Shown: in pieces, positions 27,381 through 37,362 of the stretch | Layout: the number at the start of each line of letters is the position of its first letter | Numbering within the stretch: position 1 is the stretch's first letter | Translations under genes and position numbers: made by a program | Source of the DNA: UMGS1370 sp046957575 | GTDB taxonomy: Bacteria > Bacillota > Clostridia > Lachnospirales > Lachnospiraceae | Length of the DNA stretch: 64,000 nucleotides | Assembly (NCBI GenBank): GCA_046957575.1 | Contig: JBKUOG010000008.1 | Coordinates: 1 to 64,000, forward strand | Reading direction: 5' to 3' | Notes under the pieces: model-generated | Database searches by the model: none | The model's input: the letters and a program-made list of their open reading frames with translations, nothing else | Told to the model about the DNA's origin: nothing

Positions 27381-28505
27381 TCATTCACAGTTTTTTCTGT
27401 AATAGTGGTTTGCTTCCTGCACAACATATCCCTCCATTTCCAGGTCCAGAAGAATCCCCACGCATTCGTGCATTGGCAAACCGCTCTCTTTTACAATCTC
27501 TTCAATAAATTTTGGTTGCAAATCCAAGCAAATATACACCTTTTTTTCTTTCTTGGCAAGTCCCTTCTGCTTTTTTTCCTGAATTCCCTGTATTTTTCCA
27601 TGTTTCATACCAAAATAATCCAGCACGTCTTCTGTTTTCAAAAGCGGATATGCTCCTGACTGAATCAGGCGGTTGCATCCCAGACTCAGCATATCAGTAA
27701 CTCTTCCCGGCACTGCAAATACATCCTTTCCCTGCTCCAGCGCCAGTTCTGCAGTAATGAGGGAACCGCTCTTTTCCCTTGCTTCTACTACAATCACTAC
27801 ATCGACGATTCCGCTTATGATGCGATTTCTCATGGGAAAGTTCGCTGGCCTTGGCTTTTCTCCCATCCCATATTCAGATAAAATCCCTCCTTCCGCTTCC
27901 ATCCTTTCAAAAAGCTGGTAATTTTCCCTTGGATAGCAGATATTGATCCCACATCCCAATATCCCATAAGTCGGCGCTCCTGCCTCCAAGGCTCCTCTAT
28001 GGCCTGCACTGTCTATCCCTAGAGCCAGTCCGCTTACAATCTGGATTCCTCTACTGCTAAGTTCTCTTGCAAGAATCCTGGCCACATAACTGCCGTAGCT
28101 GCTGCATTCCCTTGCTCCAACAATAGCTGCAGAAGGAAGTCTGTTATCCGGCAATTGTCCTCTGCAATAAAGCCCCATTGGTTTTCCGGAAATATGATGA
28201 AGTCCTTTCGGATATTCTTCATCGAATGGGGTCAAAAAACAGATATTTCTTGCTTTTAGTTCTTCGTATTCTGCTTCTATCTTCAATCTCGTTTCTGCTT
28301 TTTTGAAAGTTTCAAAGGCCTCTATCTGCGAAGAGCAAAGAAGCTTTTTTTCCTGTAAAAACGTTCCTTCTATATTATATATATGTTCCCTGTCAGGAAC
28401 GCTATTCCATATTCTGCCAACTGTAACAGCACCAAATCCCGGAATCCTTGTCAGCCAGTATAAACACATTCGCTCCTGTTTTGTCAAAATCTCTGTCAGC
28501 GCCAT
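27381..28505 (-). CDS. dprA: DNA-processing protein DprA
   Basis: The 374-residue protein has the Rossmann-like DprA core: SAAIVGARECSSYGSYVAR, GLALGIDSAGHRGALEAG, YGILGCGINICYPREN and RNRIISG. The C-terminal winged helix (about 310-374) is present. It loads RecA on incoming single strands during transformation. It overlaps the ComM-like gene by 10 bp, so both may act in DNA uptake or processing. Confidence 0.95.
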   Translation of the reverse strand: MALTEILTKQERMCLYWLTRIPGFGAVTVGRIWNSVPDREHIYNIEGTFLQEKKLLCSSQIEAFETFKKAETRLKIEAEYEELKARNICFLTPFDEEYPKGLHHISGKPMGLYCRGQLPDNRLPSAAIVGARECSSYGSYVARILARELSSRGIQIVSGLALGIDSAGHRGALEAGAPTYGILGCGINICYPRENYQLFERMEAEGGILSEYGMGEKPRPANFPMRNRIISGIVDVVIVVEAREKSGSLITAELALEQGKDVFAVPGRVTDMLSLGCNRLIQSGAYPLLKTEDVLDYFGMKHGKIQGIQEKKQKGLAKKEKKVYICLDLQPKFIEEIVKESGLPMHECVGILLDLEMEGYVVQEANHYYRKNCE

Positions 28506-30052
28506 CCCTCATTTCCCCAATATTTTGTTTCTAAACTCCTGTATCCAATTGCCTCACACAAATCCGAATGGCTAATCGACTCCCGCTCCTCCAAATCTGC
28601 AATGGTTCGGGACACCTTTAAAATCTTGTGTACAGCCCTGGCACTAAGATGTTTCTTTTTATAGACTGCTTCTAAAAAATGCTCTTCCTGGCTGCTGATC
28701 TTGCAGTACGTTTCTATTTCTTTTCCATTCATTTCACTGTTATAGGAAATCGAGGTTCCATGAAACCGATGTGCTTGTCTTTCAACAGCACTCTCAACTC
28801 TGCTGCGAATCTGACTGGAAGATTCGTTGTTTCCAGAATAGCGGAGTTCTTGGTAAGAAACAGGAGCGGCTTCAGCCGTAATATCAAATCGATCCAAAAT
28901 CGGTTTGGAAATCTTTCCTAGATAATGCTGAATTTGGCCGCTACTGCATCTGCAGCGGTTCCGATCCGGATAAAATCCGCATGGACATGGATTCATGGCA
29001 GCTATCAAAAGAATATTGGCCGGAAACACATAGGTCCCATGAACTCTGGAAATTGTAACACTTCTCTCTTCTAAAGGCTGCCTTAAAATCTCTATGGCTT
29101 TTGAAGAAAATTCAGGGAATTCATCTAAAAACAAAATTCCTCCTGATGCCAGTGACAATTCTCCGGGTTTAGGATTCACCCCTCCTCCGGCCAGTGCCTG
29201 AGGGCTGATAGTGTGATGCGGATTACGAAATGGCCGCTTTGTAATTAATGTCTGTTTGTTCGATAATAGTCCGCATACGCTGTAAATCTTAGATACTTCA
29301 ATACTTTCCGTTTCTGTCATCGGCGGGAGAATAGATGGGATCCGCTGGGCAACCATTGTCTTCCCTGCACCGGCCTCTCCTATCATCAATAAATTGTGCC
29401 GCCCTGCTGCCGCAATCTCAGAACTTCTTCGGAGGACAATCTGCCCGTTTACTTCTGAAAAATCCTTGCTTTCTCTTACATCTGCCGACTGGTCTGCCGC
29501 GGTATCTGAAAACTTGACTGCCGAATAGTTCTTTATTTTTTCCGGATGACGGAGCCATTCTACACATTGTTCCAGTGATAAAGGAGCTGCAACTTCTATT
29601 TTTTTCCCAGCCTGGCCTTCCTGCATATTTTCTAGTGGAAGAATGCAGCGCTGAAATCCCTTTTCCTTTGCACTCAAAACAATAGGAAGTACTCCCCTGA
29701 CCGGCTTTATTCTCCCATCTAGTCCCAATTCTCCTACAAATAAGCAATCCTGGTATGGCTCTAAATCAACTTCTCCAAAAGCTGCTAAAACTGCCAGTGC
29801 AATTGCCAAATCATAACTGGTTCCAGCTTTTCGGATGGATGCTGGTGAAAGATTGATCACTATCTTTTTGGGCGGAAACCGAAAGCCTGAATTTCTCAGA
29901 GCAGTTCTCACCCGTTCCTGCGCTTCCCGAACCTCCGAGGACAGATACCCCACCATAATCATGCCCGGAAGACCATCATGAGCGTCCACTTCTACAGAAA
30001 TAATCTGTCCGTCAATCCCGCTGGTCCCTGCGCTAAAAATTCTGCTGAACAA
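28496..30052 (-). CDS. comM: ComM/YifB-family magnesium chelatase-like AAA ATPase
   Basis: The 518-residue protein has an N-terminal Lon-like domain (residues 1-170, VEVDAHDGLPGMIMVGYLS), Walker A GEAGAGKTMVAQ, the stretch GILFLDEFPEFSS, a small zinc loop CPCGFYPDRNRCRC and a C-terminal magnesium chelatase domain. ComM is a hexameric branch-migration helicase that helps integrate transformed DNA. It is coupled to dprA. Confidence 0.93.
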   Translation of the reverse strand: MFSRIFSAGTSGIDGQIISVEVDAHDGLPGMIMVGYLSSEVREAQERVRTALRNSGFRFPPKKIVINLSPASIRKAGTSYDLAIALAVLAAFGEVDLEPYQDCLFVGELGLDGRIKPVRGVLPIVLSAKEKGFQRCILPLENMQEGQAGKKIEVAAPLSLEQCVEWLRHPEKIKNYSAVKFSDTAADQSADVRESKDFSEVNGQIVLRRSSEIAAAGRHNLLMIGEAGAGKTMVAQRIPSILPPMTETESIEVSKIYSVCGLLSNKQTLITKRPFRNPHHTISPQALAGGGVNPKPGELSLASGGILFLDEFPEFSSKAIEILRQPLEERSVTISRVHGTYVFPANILLIAAMNPCPCGFYPDRNRCRCSSGQIQHYLGKISKPILDRFDITAEAAPVSYQELRYSGNNESSSQIRSRVESAVERQAHRFHGTSISYNSEMNGKEIETYCKISSQEEHFLEAVYKKKHLSARAVHKILKVSRTIADLEERESISHSDLCEAIGYRSLETKYWGNEGWR

Positions 30053-30069
30053 ATAATCCCCCTTTTCTC

Positions 30070-30834
30070 TTAATCTCCATAAAACTCTGTCATATATTCA
30101 CGAAACCGCAGAGGAAGATGGTTTCTTTGACAGTCTCTATTTTCCCTTTCCCTGATTGCAACTGCACTATGGAAAATTTTCCATAGCTGCTCATAATCCT
30201 GTGTGCCTTTTTGCCATCTTTCCATTTCTTCCGCTTCTCTGTCATCCACATAAAAAATCGCCCATCCGGTCTGTGGATTATGCACCGCAGCCTGCCTTCT
30301 ATTCGCATCATAAATTATCCATTTTTCATTGGGAAGACGATCCGAAAAATGAACTGCCAGCAAGGGAATTACCGCATTTTTAGGTGCAATCCGGCTAAAA
30401 AGCAGACCATTTTCCTTCAATTCTGTAAAGCGGATAAATCCGGTCAGCAAATGATTCTCGTTATAAACATTCCGGCATAATTGAAACAATTGAAAAACCT
30501 CTGGTATCTGAAGCATTTTCATTATCCTTTTTCCGAAATGAAATCCATAAATCAAAAAGCGGTAAATTTTATCTGCCTTATCCATATCCTGAGAAAGGGC
30601 GGCTGCATATACATTTTCGTATGCCTCTTCACAAATCTGATTCCGGATCGATTCTATTACCCTGGAAACCTTGTTTCTCTCCAGAGATACTGTGCAGTAC
30701 TCTGTAAATAATTCCTGCTCAAACTCTCCTTCCAATTCCAAACGAACATTTGCATGTCCCTTTTTCCCCATCCATGCATCATAAACTCCGCAGAGTATTC
30801 CCTCCAGCGAATCCTCGCATAGATAAACTGTCAT
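30070..30834 (-). CDS. TIGR03915-family DNA metabolism protein (radical SAM partner)
   Basis: The 254-residue protein matches the TIGR03915/DUF4130 family: it begins TVYLCEDSLEGILCGVYDAW and has GFHFGKRIMKMLQIP and the C-terminal FREYMTEFYGD. The family is nearly always encoded beside the TIGR03916 radical SAM protein, as here, and is thought to take part in DNA repair or modification; its reaction is not established. The C-terminal DUF4130 region is related to regions fused to uracil-DNA glycosylase in other species. It is downstream of a damaged partner gene and shares its LexA-flanked promoter. Confidence 0.8.
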   Translation of the reverse strand: MTVYLCEDSLEGILCGVYDAWMGKKGHANVRLELEGEFEQELFTEYCTVSLERNKVSRVIESIRNQICEEAYENVYAAALSQDMDKADKIYRFLIYGFHFGKRIMKMLQIPEVFQLFQLCRNVYNENHLLTGFIRFTELKENGLLFSRIAPKNAVIPLLAVHFSDRLPNEKWIIYDANRRQAAVHNPQTGWAIFYVDDREAEEMERWQKGTQDYEQLWKIFHSAVAIRERENRDCQRNHLPLRFREYMTEFYGD

Positions 30835-30949
30835 ACAATTTCCCCTTTTTATATATTTCCCAAAACAGATGAGAGAACATCCTCCCTAGTCGGATCAGAT
30901 AAGTGCATATCCTGAAACAAAGATAATTGGTGGTAAGCATCTTTTTGTG

Positions 30950-32111
30950 TTATGTCCCAAATCTTTCTTCACCAATCAGGGCTGATGTAATAAAATCCTG
31001 TTCTAATCGGCATCCCTGCTCCATTTTACCAGAGCATGTAATAAAATAAATGGCCCTCTTCAAGACTACGCCTAACTTCTTCAGAGTTTTAAAGTCTAAA
31101 AACCCATTTTTTCTGGCAACAATAATTCTTCTGGCTGATTTCACCCCAATGCCCGGAACTCTGAGAAGCTCCCTATATGTGGCAGTGTTTACCTCTACAG
31201 GAAACTGTTCTAAATGGCGCAGCGCCCAATCACATTTAGGATCTAAAAAAACGTTAAAATTGGGGTTGTCCTCTGTAAGAAGTTCATCTGCCTGAAATCC
31301 ATAAAAACGCAAAAGCCAGTCTGCCTGGTACAAGCGATGTTCTCTCAAAAGAGGAGGTCCTCCAGGAATTTCCGGAAGAGAAGAATCTTCATTTACTTTG
31401 ATAAAAGCTGAAAAAAACACCCTTTTCAATCCCAGCTCTTTTCGTCTCCCAAAAACCAATGACATTTTCCTTTTCTCCCTTCAGCAGCTGTCTCTGCATA
31501 TAGATTCCCTGCTGTATCTGACGCATAGGTTGTAAAATCTTATCCCTGGTCTTAGCCGGCGCTAAATTGCGCAGGCCTTCAGCAGTCGGAAGTTCTAAAT
31601 TGACACTCATCCGATCCGCAAAAAAACCTACACTTTCTATTAGTTCCGGATCTGCTCCCGGTATTCCTTTTACATGAATGTATCCGTTAAATCTGTGCTC
31701 TATCCGCAGCTTATACACTGTTTCATAAATCTGTTCCATTGTGTAATCTGCACTGTGCAAAATACCAGAGCTTAAAAATAAACCTTCGATATAGTTTCTC
31801 CGATAAAATTCTATGGTCAGCAGGCAGACTTCATCTGGTGTAAATGAGGTCCTAAGAGTATCATTAGAATGCCGATTTATACAATACCTGCAATCATAAA
31901 TGCACTCATTTGTAAAGAGAATCTTCAATAGAGAAATGCAGCGTCCGTCTGCCGAAAAACTATGGCAGATACCGGTCTCTGCCGCACTTCCCATCATGCC
32001 TGGCTTTCCCTTTCGATCTACTCCACTGGAAGTACAGGCTGCATCATATTTAGCTGCATCTGTTAAGATCTGTAATTTTTCCTGAATGGTCAAGTCCTGT
32101 TGTACCAGCAT
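30950..32111 (-). pseudogene. TIGR03916 radical SAM DNA repair/modification protein, broken by an internal deletion and frameshift
   Basis: Two overlapping frames make one gene. The first (32111-31389) holds the radical SAM half with CIYDCRYCINR, the CxxxCxxC cluster, and runs to RQIQQGIYMQRQLLKGEKEN. The second (31465-30950) resumes with GLKRVFFSAFIKV, LLREHRLYQADWLLRFYGF and the helix-hairpin-helix LLRVPGIGVKSARRI. Between them the family segment that normally contains AGQSTQMIVGA is missing and the frame shifts near 31465. This may be a true pseudogene or an assembly error. The gene starts at ATG 32111 with GGAGG upstream. The two HhH and radical SAM halves are otherwise well kept. Confidence 0.8.
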
Positions 32112-32136
32112 ATACGTCCTCCTGCATCGTTAGCAT

Positions 32137-32211
32137 AGAACATTTGTTCTTTATTGGCTTAGTATATCACATTCCTGAAAAAATTACAACCCTTTTGCGA
32201 ACATTAGTTCT
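32137..32211 (-). promoter_or_regulatory. SOS-type promoter flanked by two LexA boxes
   Basis: The minus-strand promoter has -35 TTGTAA (32184-32189), a 17-nt spacer and -10 TATACT (32161-32166). One LexA box, AGAACATTTGTTCT (32137-32150), lies just downstream of the -10 near the start site. A second, CGAACATTAGTTCT (32198-32211), lies just upstream of the -35. Both match the Gram-positive GAAC-N4-GTTC consensus exactly. Confidence 0.88.
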
Positions 32212-32213
32212 TT

Positions 32214-34737
32214 TTATTCAATCCTTGCACCATCCTCTCCAACCATATATCCGTCCGGAGTCACCTGTCCTGCATACATCGCACCTTTTGTTCCATCTGA
32301 AACCGGGTTAAAGTAATACCACTTTCCGTCAATTAGCTGCCATCCTGTAACCATAGCGCCACGATGCCCATCGCTAACCGGATTTAAATAATACCATTTT
32401 CCATCGATATCCAAATACCACCCCGTTTTCATGTGTCCCAAAGTTCCATCCGATATGGTGTGCAGAAAATACCAGGAGCCATCTGGATCCTGATGCCAGC
32501 CAACTTTCATGTATTCATCTAATCCAAAACGGTACCAGTCTGTCCTTCCTGTCACACCATAATAAAGATAACACCATTCATCTTTCGCCTTTCCTCCATC
32601 TGTGTAATGAAATACCCATCCTGCTGGAAGTTTCTCCCATCTACCGCTTTTTCCTTTTCCAACATCCGTATATGCATCCCCATATACGCCTGGACCTCCC
32701 TGAGTATGTCCGGAACCTCCTCCAGAACTATTTCCCGAATTTCCTCCAGAGCCATTTCCGGAATTGTTTCCAGAGCCATTTCCGGAGTTATCTCCCGAAT
32801 TGTTTCCGGATCCATCTCCTGAATTATCTCCATCTCCGGGCTTTATCAGCTTATCGTCTTCTGTTCCAGGCACTTTATCTTCTCCATTATGCCACTTCTC
32901 GTCATCTTTGGTGTCCCATTTTCCGTCTTNNNNNNNNNNNNNNNNNNNNNNNNNNNNNNNNNNNNNNNNNNNNNNNNNNNNNNNNNNNNNNNNNNNNNNN
33001 NNNNNNNNNNNNNNNNNNNNNNNNNNNNNCTCCATTATGCCACTTCTCGTCATCTTTGGTGTCCCATTTTCCATCTTCTCCCGGACGGTTATTGGTCCCG
33101 TCTCCATTGTCTATATAATCGTCTTTTGTATCAAAAATTTTGTCAGATCCACAATGAACATTCTGCCCATTCTGATTTTGGTAATAATCATCTTTGGTTC
33201 TGTAAACTCCATCCTCTCCTGCTTCCAAAACCACATCATCTTCAGTCCCTGCATTCTTATCTTGGCCATTATAGTAATAATGGTCATCTTCTGTTTCCAT
33301 CTTCCCGTCTTCTCCCGGACGGCGGTTGGTTCCATTTCCTAAATCCTCAAAGTACAATTCCCATTGAGCGATTAAAACTGTATCAGCAGCAGTCTGATAC
33401 AGAGTTTCTGCTGTGATTACTGTCTGTCCTCCTTCCGGCACCCATCCTTTAAACTGGTAATCAGTTTTGACTGGAACAGGAAGTTGTCCATAGGGAGCGT
33501 CATAAGTAACAGAAAGTGTCTCCTTTTCACACGTTCCCCCGTCCGGATTCAGTCTTACCTGATAACCATTGGCTTTCCACTGTGCAAACAGTTGAACTGT
33601 ATCCCGATCTTTTAATGTCAGATTTTGAACGGACTGTCCAACCTGGTATCCGATTCCTGTTCCGGCTGCCTGTGTATTCCATAAAGTAAACTGATATCCG
33701 GTACGTGAAAAACCATTTCCCGCAATCGCAAACGAAGCGCCTACCTGATGACCCGATGCAGGTGTATTTCCTCCTGTTGCACCATTTCCAACATATACTA
33801 TCTGATATTGGTTTGGAACGGTTTCCAGCCTGCTGCTGCATCTGCTGCAGTTTTTTACTTTGTATCCGGGAACGGATGCAGTGTCATAAGAACCCGGAGT
33901 CACATGCCCCAATGCGGGGAGCGTCTGGTTCACAGTTCCGCACATTTCGCATTTTCCTGTTATGGATCCAGGAGCTGTACAAGTCGGTTCTGTCCGCTTT
34001 GTTCCTGTATGGGTATGGGCCTCTTCTGCTCCATTTACTTTCTGCTGTCCCCCAAACGGAAAGATTGTAACACCGCCATAGTCTGCCAAATGCGGGGCAT
34101 AATAGTAAAATAGCACTCCTGTAAGTTTTGGATGGGGATTTGTAATGGTTACAACTGTGTTCCACTTTCCAGTACCTGTATCTGTAGAGTTTTGAATGGT
34201 CATGGCATCCGCTATCTTTACCATTTCATAATTCTGGAGATTCCCAGGTCCTTTTGAAATCTCTGTCTTCAAATCATCAATGGTTTTTGTTTCATTGCAC
34301 TTATAATATTCCCACATCCCATCAAGTTGTCTCCTGGTTCCTTCTGTGGAATGGGTTGAAACCATCTGATTAAATCCATGACGGTACTCAGCTCCCTGAA
34401 ACAGCAGATATACGCCAGGTTTTCCCTGCGTTCCCTTCATCTTTTCATCCGTACCGGAACCGGTTATGGTTAATACATTTGATGCCCTGCTCTGTCTCAT
34501 GAGGACCGGTTCTGCACTTTTTTCCTCTTCAAATTCTTCTTCCGGCATAGTTATACTATTTCCTGGTGTTGCGACAGGAAGAAAAACCAAATTTCCGCCA
34601 CCTAGGTCTGCAGATTCGGTAACTGAATGCATCTCTTCCTGATGAATCGGCATAGCCATAGCCAAAAGATTGATTTTACAACTTAAAATCCCTGCAAGCA
34701 GCAAAAAACGGACTGTATACTTTCTCTTTTTGTTCAA
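32214..34737 (-). CDS. secreted repeat surface protein with choline-binding-type C-terminal repeats (crosses assembly gap)
   Basis: One gene is split only by the gap of N. It starts at TTG 34737 behind GGGGGAAT. The order is a signal peptide, a region of unknown type, a zinc-ribbon-like CEMCG, two InlB/Listeria-Bacteroides-type repeats (YQIVYVGNGATGG...WNTQAAG; YQVRLNPDGGTC...KGWVPEGG), a run of acidic repeats of the form GEDGKWDTKDDEKWHNG, a Gly/Ser/Asn-rich linker and four to five cell-wall-binding repeats (TGWYLDIDGKWYYLNP). It is probably anchored non-covalently to the wall or to its polymers. The acidic repeats resemble calcium-binding DxDxDG loops; that is inference. No sortase motif is seen. 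Confidence 0.82.
32930..33029. other. assembly gap (100 N) inside a tandem repeat
   Basis: Exactly 100 N, the usual placeholder for unknown length, are flanked on both sides by an almost identical stretch of about 48 bp that encodes DGKWDTKDDEKWHNG. The frames on the two sides differ, which reflects the arbitrary gap length rather than a real frameshift. Confidence 0.97.
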
Positions 34738-34926
34738 GCAAATTCCCCCTTATAAACAAATATTCTGAACTATAAAACTGTTTGCGCATCAAAATAAAGC
34801 TACACAGACATAGACATCCCCCGCTTTCTTCACCGCTGTAATCAATGGACAATTGTTGCGTTAAACTTTGGAATTTGTTGGCAGTACGCCGATTTGTTAG
34901 AAAATAGATCTGATTTCCAGAAAGTT

Positions 34927-34964
34927 TAATGGATGGAGAGATCTTACCATATCTCCATCCATTA
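34927..34964 (-). terminator. hairpin after the patatin-like gene
   Basis: A 13-bp inverted repeat (AATGGATGGAGA/TCTCCATCCATT plus one A-T pair) lies 52 bp past the patatin stop codon. The sequence after it on the minus strand is only weakly T-rich, so it is a possible terminator. I see no other feature between 34738 and 35015. Confidence 0.4.
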
Positions 34965-35015
34965 TTCAAGTCCTTTGAGGCTTACTTTTCATCGCTACTT
35001 TTCGACACTTTTAGC

Positions 35016-35900
35016 CTAATTTTTCACTAAGTTATGAGTACCTAAAAAATTTTTCAAGTCCTCATACGATTCTTTTGCGTCTTCGTACCCCTGTTCATAA
35101 AGAGCCAGAAGTTTTTCTTTATCCTTCTCTACTCGGCCCACTTCTACGGTTTTAGAAGGGCGAATCACAAAAATATTCCCCTTTTCTCTTCCTTCTTCAA
35201 TGTAATCCAGCGTCTCATTATACCGGATATGCCGGGTTTCCATCTGCTCTACCAGATTGGGATACTGGCGGTACAGCCTGCGGATCAGTTTCATCGCCCG
35301 GTTAGGCCCTTTCCGGTAAGACTTGTCTCTGGTAAGAATTACAATATTTTTTGCATTTCCCTGCTTTTCCGAATGCTTCACCGGAATCGAGTCTGCAATC
35401 CCTCCATCCAGATAAATATGTCCATGAATCCCTATCATTCTGGAAACCAGGGGAAGGGAACTGGACGCCCGGATTGCCCAGATGTCCCGCTTCATGTCTC
35501 TAATCGGATGATAGTGCGGCTTTCCCGTCTCACAATCCGTTAAAACTGCGTAAAAACGTCCTGGATAAGATAAAAACGCCTTATGATCATAAGGGCTTAA
35601 CTCATTTGGGATCTGGTCATAGCACATCTTTACCCCAAATAGATTTCCGGTTTTTATAAGGCTTCGCAGGCTGCAGTATCTGGGATCGTTCAAATAATCT
35701 GTGCTGACTGCAATATTTCTTCCCCTTTGCCTGGATAAGTAACTGGTTGCATTGATGCTGCCAGCCGATACTCCGTAAACTTCTTCAAATTCCAGGTTCT
35801 TATCCAGAAAAAAATCCAGAACTCCGGCAGTATACGCTCCCCGCATCCCTCCTCCTTCTAAAATCAGTCCTGCGTTTAAAAGTTTTCTTGGTTCTTCCAT
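35016..35900 (-). CDS. patatin-like phospholipase
   Basis: The 294-residue protein has the oxyanion motif GGGMRGAYTAGVLD, the nucleophile elbow GVSAG and the catalytic Asp motif LDGGIADSIPV, giving a Ser-Asp dyad hydrolase. The family cleaves acyl esters of lipids. The C-terminal half matches the DUF6363 extension found in YjjU-type members. No signal peptide is seen, so it is probably cytoplasmic or membrane-associated. It follows galE on the same strand after a strong terminator. Confidence 0.88.
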   Translation of the reverse strand: MEEPRKLLNAGLILEGGGMRGAYTAGVLDFFLDKNLEFEEVYGVSAGSINATSYLSRQRGRNIAVSTDYLNDPRYCSLRSLIKTGNLFGVKMCYDQIPNELSPYDHKAFLSYPGRFYAVLTDCETGKPHYHPIRDMKRDIWAIRASSSLPLVSRMIGIHGHIYLDGGIADSIPVKHSEKQGNAKNIVILTRDKSYRKGPNRAMKLIRRLYRQYPNLVEQMETRHIRYNETLDYIEEGREKGNIFVIRPSKTVEVGRVEKDKEKLLALYEQGYEDAKESYEDLKNFLGTHNLVKN

Positions 35901-35925
35901 CTGCCTTCTCCCTTCCTGGTCAGAA

Positions 35926-35949
35926 AAGGAGCTGCCGCAGCAGCTCCTT
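35926..35949 (-). terminator. Rho-independent terminator of galE
   Basis: A 10-bp perfect stem (AAGGAGCTGC/GCAGCTCCTT) with a 4-nt loop lies 41 bp after the galE stop. On the minus strand the second arm ends in TTTTCTG. It overlaps the region just upstream of the patatin gene. Confidence 0.8.
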
Positions 35950-35990
35950 ACTCACATCATTCGCTCAAATATCCATTTCCTGGACTTTAT

Positions 35991-37010
35991 TTAGTTCTGG
36001 TTATATCCGTCTGGATTCATAGACTGCCATTTCCAGGAATCGCGGCACATTTCTTCAATACCAAGTTCTGCCTTCCATGCCAGTTCTCTTGCAGCCTTGC
36101 CTGGATCACAGTAACACTGTGCAATATCTCCGGCACGTCTTGGATCGATCACGTATGGAAGTTCCTTGCCGCAGGCCTTTTCGTAAGCGTGAATCACATC
36201 CAGTACGCTGTATCCATGACCAGTACCCAGGTTATAAATAGATACGCCTTCTTTGTCTTCTAACTTTTTAATTGCGCACACGTGGCCTTTTGCCAAATCG
36301 ACTACATGAATGTAATCGCGTACACCGGTTCCGTCCGGAGTATTGTAATCATTGCCAAATACATGAACGCATTCTCTCTTGCCAACTGCTACCTGGGCAA
36401 TATAAGGTACCAGATTGTTTGGAATGCCCTTCGGATCCTCGCCGATAGTGCCGCTCTCATGGGCTCCAATCGGATTGAAATAACGAAGAAGGATTACGTT
36501 CCACTCTGGGTCGGATACGTGTAAGTCTGTCAGGATCTGCTCTAACATTCCCTTTGTCTGACCATATGGGTTGGTAATTTCTCCCTTCGGGCACTCTTCG
36601 GTAATCGGCACAAATGCCGGATCGCCGTAAACAGTTGCGGAAGAACTGAATACAATGTTCTTTACATTGTACTTTCTCATTACGTCGCAAAGAATTAATG
36701 TACCAGTAATGTTGTTATGGTAATACTCCAACGGCTTTGATACAGACTCTCCAACAGCTTTGTAACCGGCAAACTGGATAACAGAGTCGATTTTTTCCTT
36801 CTGGAATACTTCCTCTAATGCAGATTTGTCCAATAAGTCTACATCGTAAAATGTTACCGTCTTTCCGGTAATCTTTTCTACTCTTCTTAACGCTTCCTCA
36901 CAAGAATTGTAAAGATTATCTACTACTACTACCTCATAACCTGCATTTAATAATTCTACACAGGTGTGGCTTCCAATATAGCCTGCTCCGCCAGCTACCA
37001 GAATTGCCAT
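35991..37010 (-). CDS. galE: UDP-glucose 4-epimerase
   Basis: The 339-residue extended SDR has the NAD-binding GGAGYIGSHTCVEL, catalytic Ser in FSSSATVYG and the catalytic Tyr-Lys pair in YGQTKGMLEQ. RYFNPIGAHESGTIGEDP and TGVRDYIHVVDLAKGH are typical of GalE. It interconverts UDP-glucose and UDP-galactose. It has its own promoter and terminator. Confidence 0.96.
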   Translation of the reverse strand: MAILVAGGAGYIGSHTCVELLNAGYEVVVVDNLYNSCEEALRRVEKITGKTVTFYDVDLLDKSALEEVFQKEKIDSVIQFAGYKAVGESVSKPLEYYHNNITGTLILCDVMRKYNVKNIVFSSSATVYGDPAFVPITEECPKGEITNPYGQTKGMLEQILTDLHVSDPEWNVILLRYFNPIGAHESGTIGEDPKGIPNNLVPYIAQVAVGKRECVHVFGNDYNTPDGTGVRDYIHVVDLAKGHVCAIKKLEDKEGVSIYNLGTGHGYSVLDVIHAYEKACGKELPYVIDPRRAGDIAQCYCDPGKAARELAWKAELGIEEMCRDSWKWQSMNPDGYNQN

Positions 37011-37102
37011 AACGCATCCTCCTTTTTTAAGGCCTGTAAATCTTTGCGATCTGCCGGCCTGTCTTTACATATACCGGTTTCGACCAAAACCGTTACATTG
37101 AC

Positions 37103-37131
37103 ATTATACACTTGTTAAAGTAAAAGCACAA
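37103..37131 (-). promoter_or_regulatory. galE promoter
   Basis: On the minus strand -35 TTGTGC (37126-37131) and -10 TATAAT (37103-37108) are separated by 17 nt, about 90 nt upstream of galE. The leader has the small inverted repeat GGTTTTGGTCGAAACC. Confidence 0.7.
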
Positions 37132-37169
37132 TGCAATTTCTTTTGGTTTTTTGTATAATTTATTCGTAT

Positions 37170-37347
37170 CAGTTTAGCCATGCAAAAACTGCCACAAGTT
37201 TGAACATGAGAACTTACTCACAATGGACAAACTTTGTGGCAGTTTTTATAGGATGGACGCCCATCATTCATAATTTGGCAGCCAAGCCAACTCCTGTTCA
37301 AACGATTTTGCAGCATCCTCCAAATTATGAATGGCAAGGCTGAACTG
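37170..37347. repeat. 178-bp inverted-repeat element, copy A
   Basis: The element has 14-bp imperfect terminal inverted repeats (CAGTTTAGCCATGC and GCAAGGCTGAACTG). Two internal hairpins follow: one formed by AAAAACTGCCACAA/TTGTGGCAGTTTTT, the other by CATTCATAATTTGG/CCAAATTATGAATG. Between the arms of the second hairpin is the conserved GTTCAAACGATTTTG. A very similar 177-bp copy lies at 56574-56750. It has no protein-coding capacity conserved between copies. It lies between galE and sigK and may also terminate sigK transcription. A plus-strand TATAAT (37154-37159) lies just before it. Confidence 0.75.
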
Positions 37348-37362
37348 TTACATGGCCAGTCC

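Noticed and set aside
30835..30949. Extra small gene between the two DNA-repair genes
   Set aside because: The 115-bp gap has no frame with a ribosome site; it holds only the leader of the downstream gene.
32214..33107. Apparent frameshift in the surface protein
   Set aside because: The change of frame falls at the 100-N placeholder, whose length is arbitrary, so it is not evidence of a broken gene.
34738..34870. c-di-GMP or similar riboswitch in the surface-protein leader
   Set aside because: The leader is long enough, but no GEMM-I or c-di-GMP-II core motif could be found.
37131..37343. 70-codon plus-strand frame over repeat copy A
   Set aside because: The frame is not kept in copy B, so the repeat is not protein-coding.
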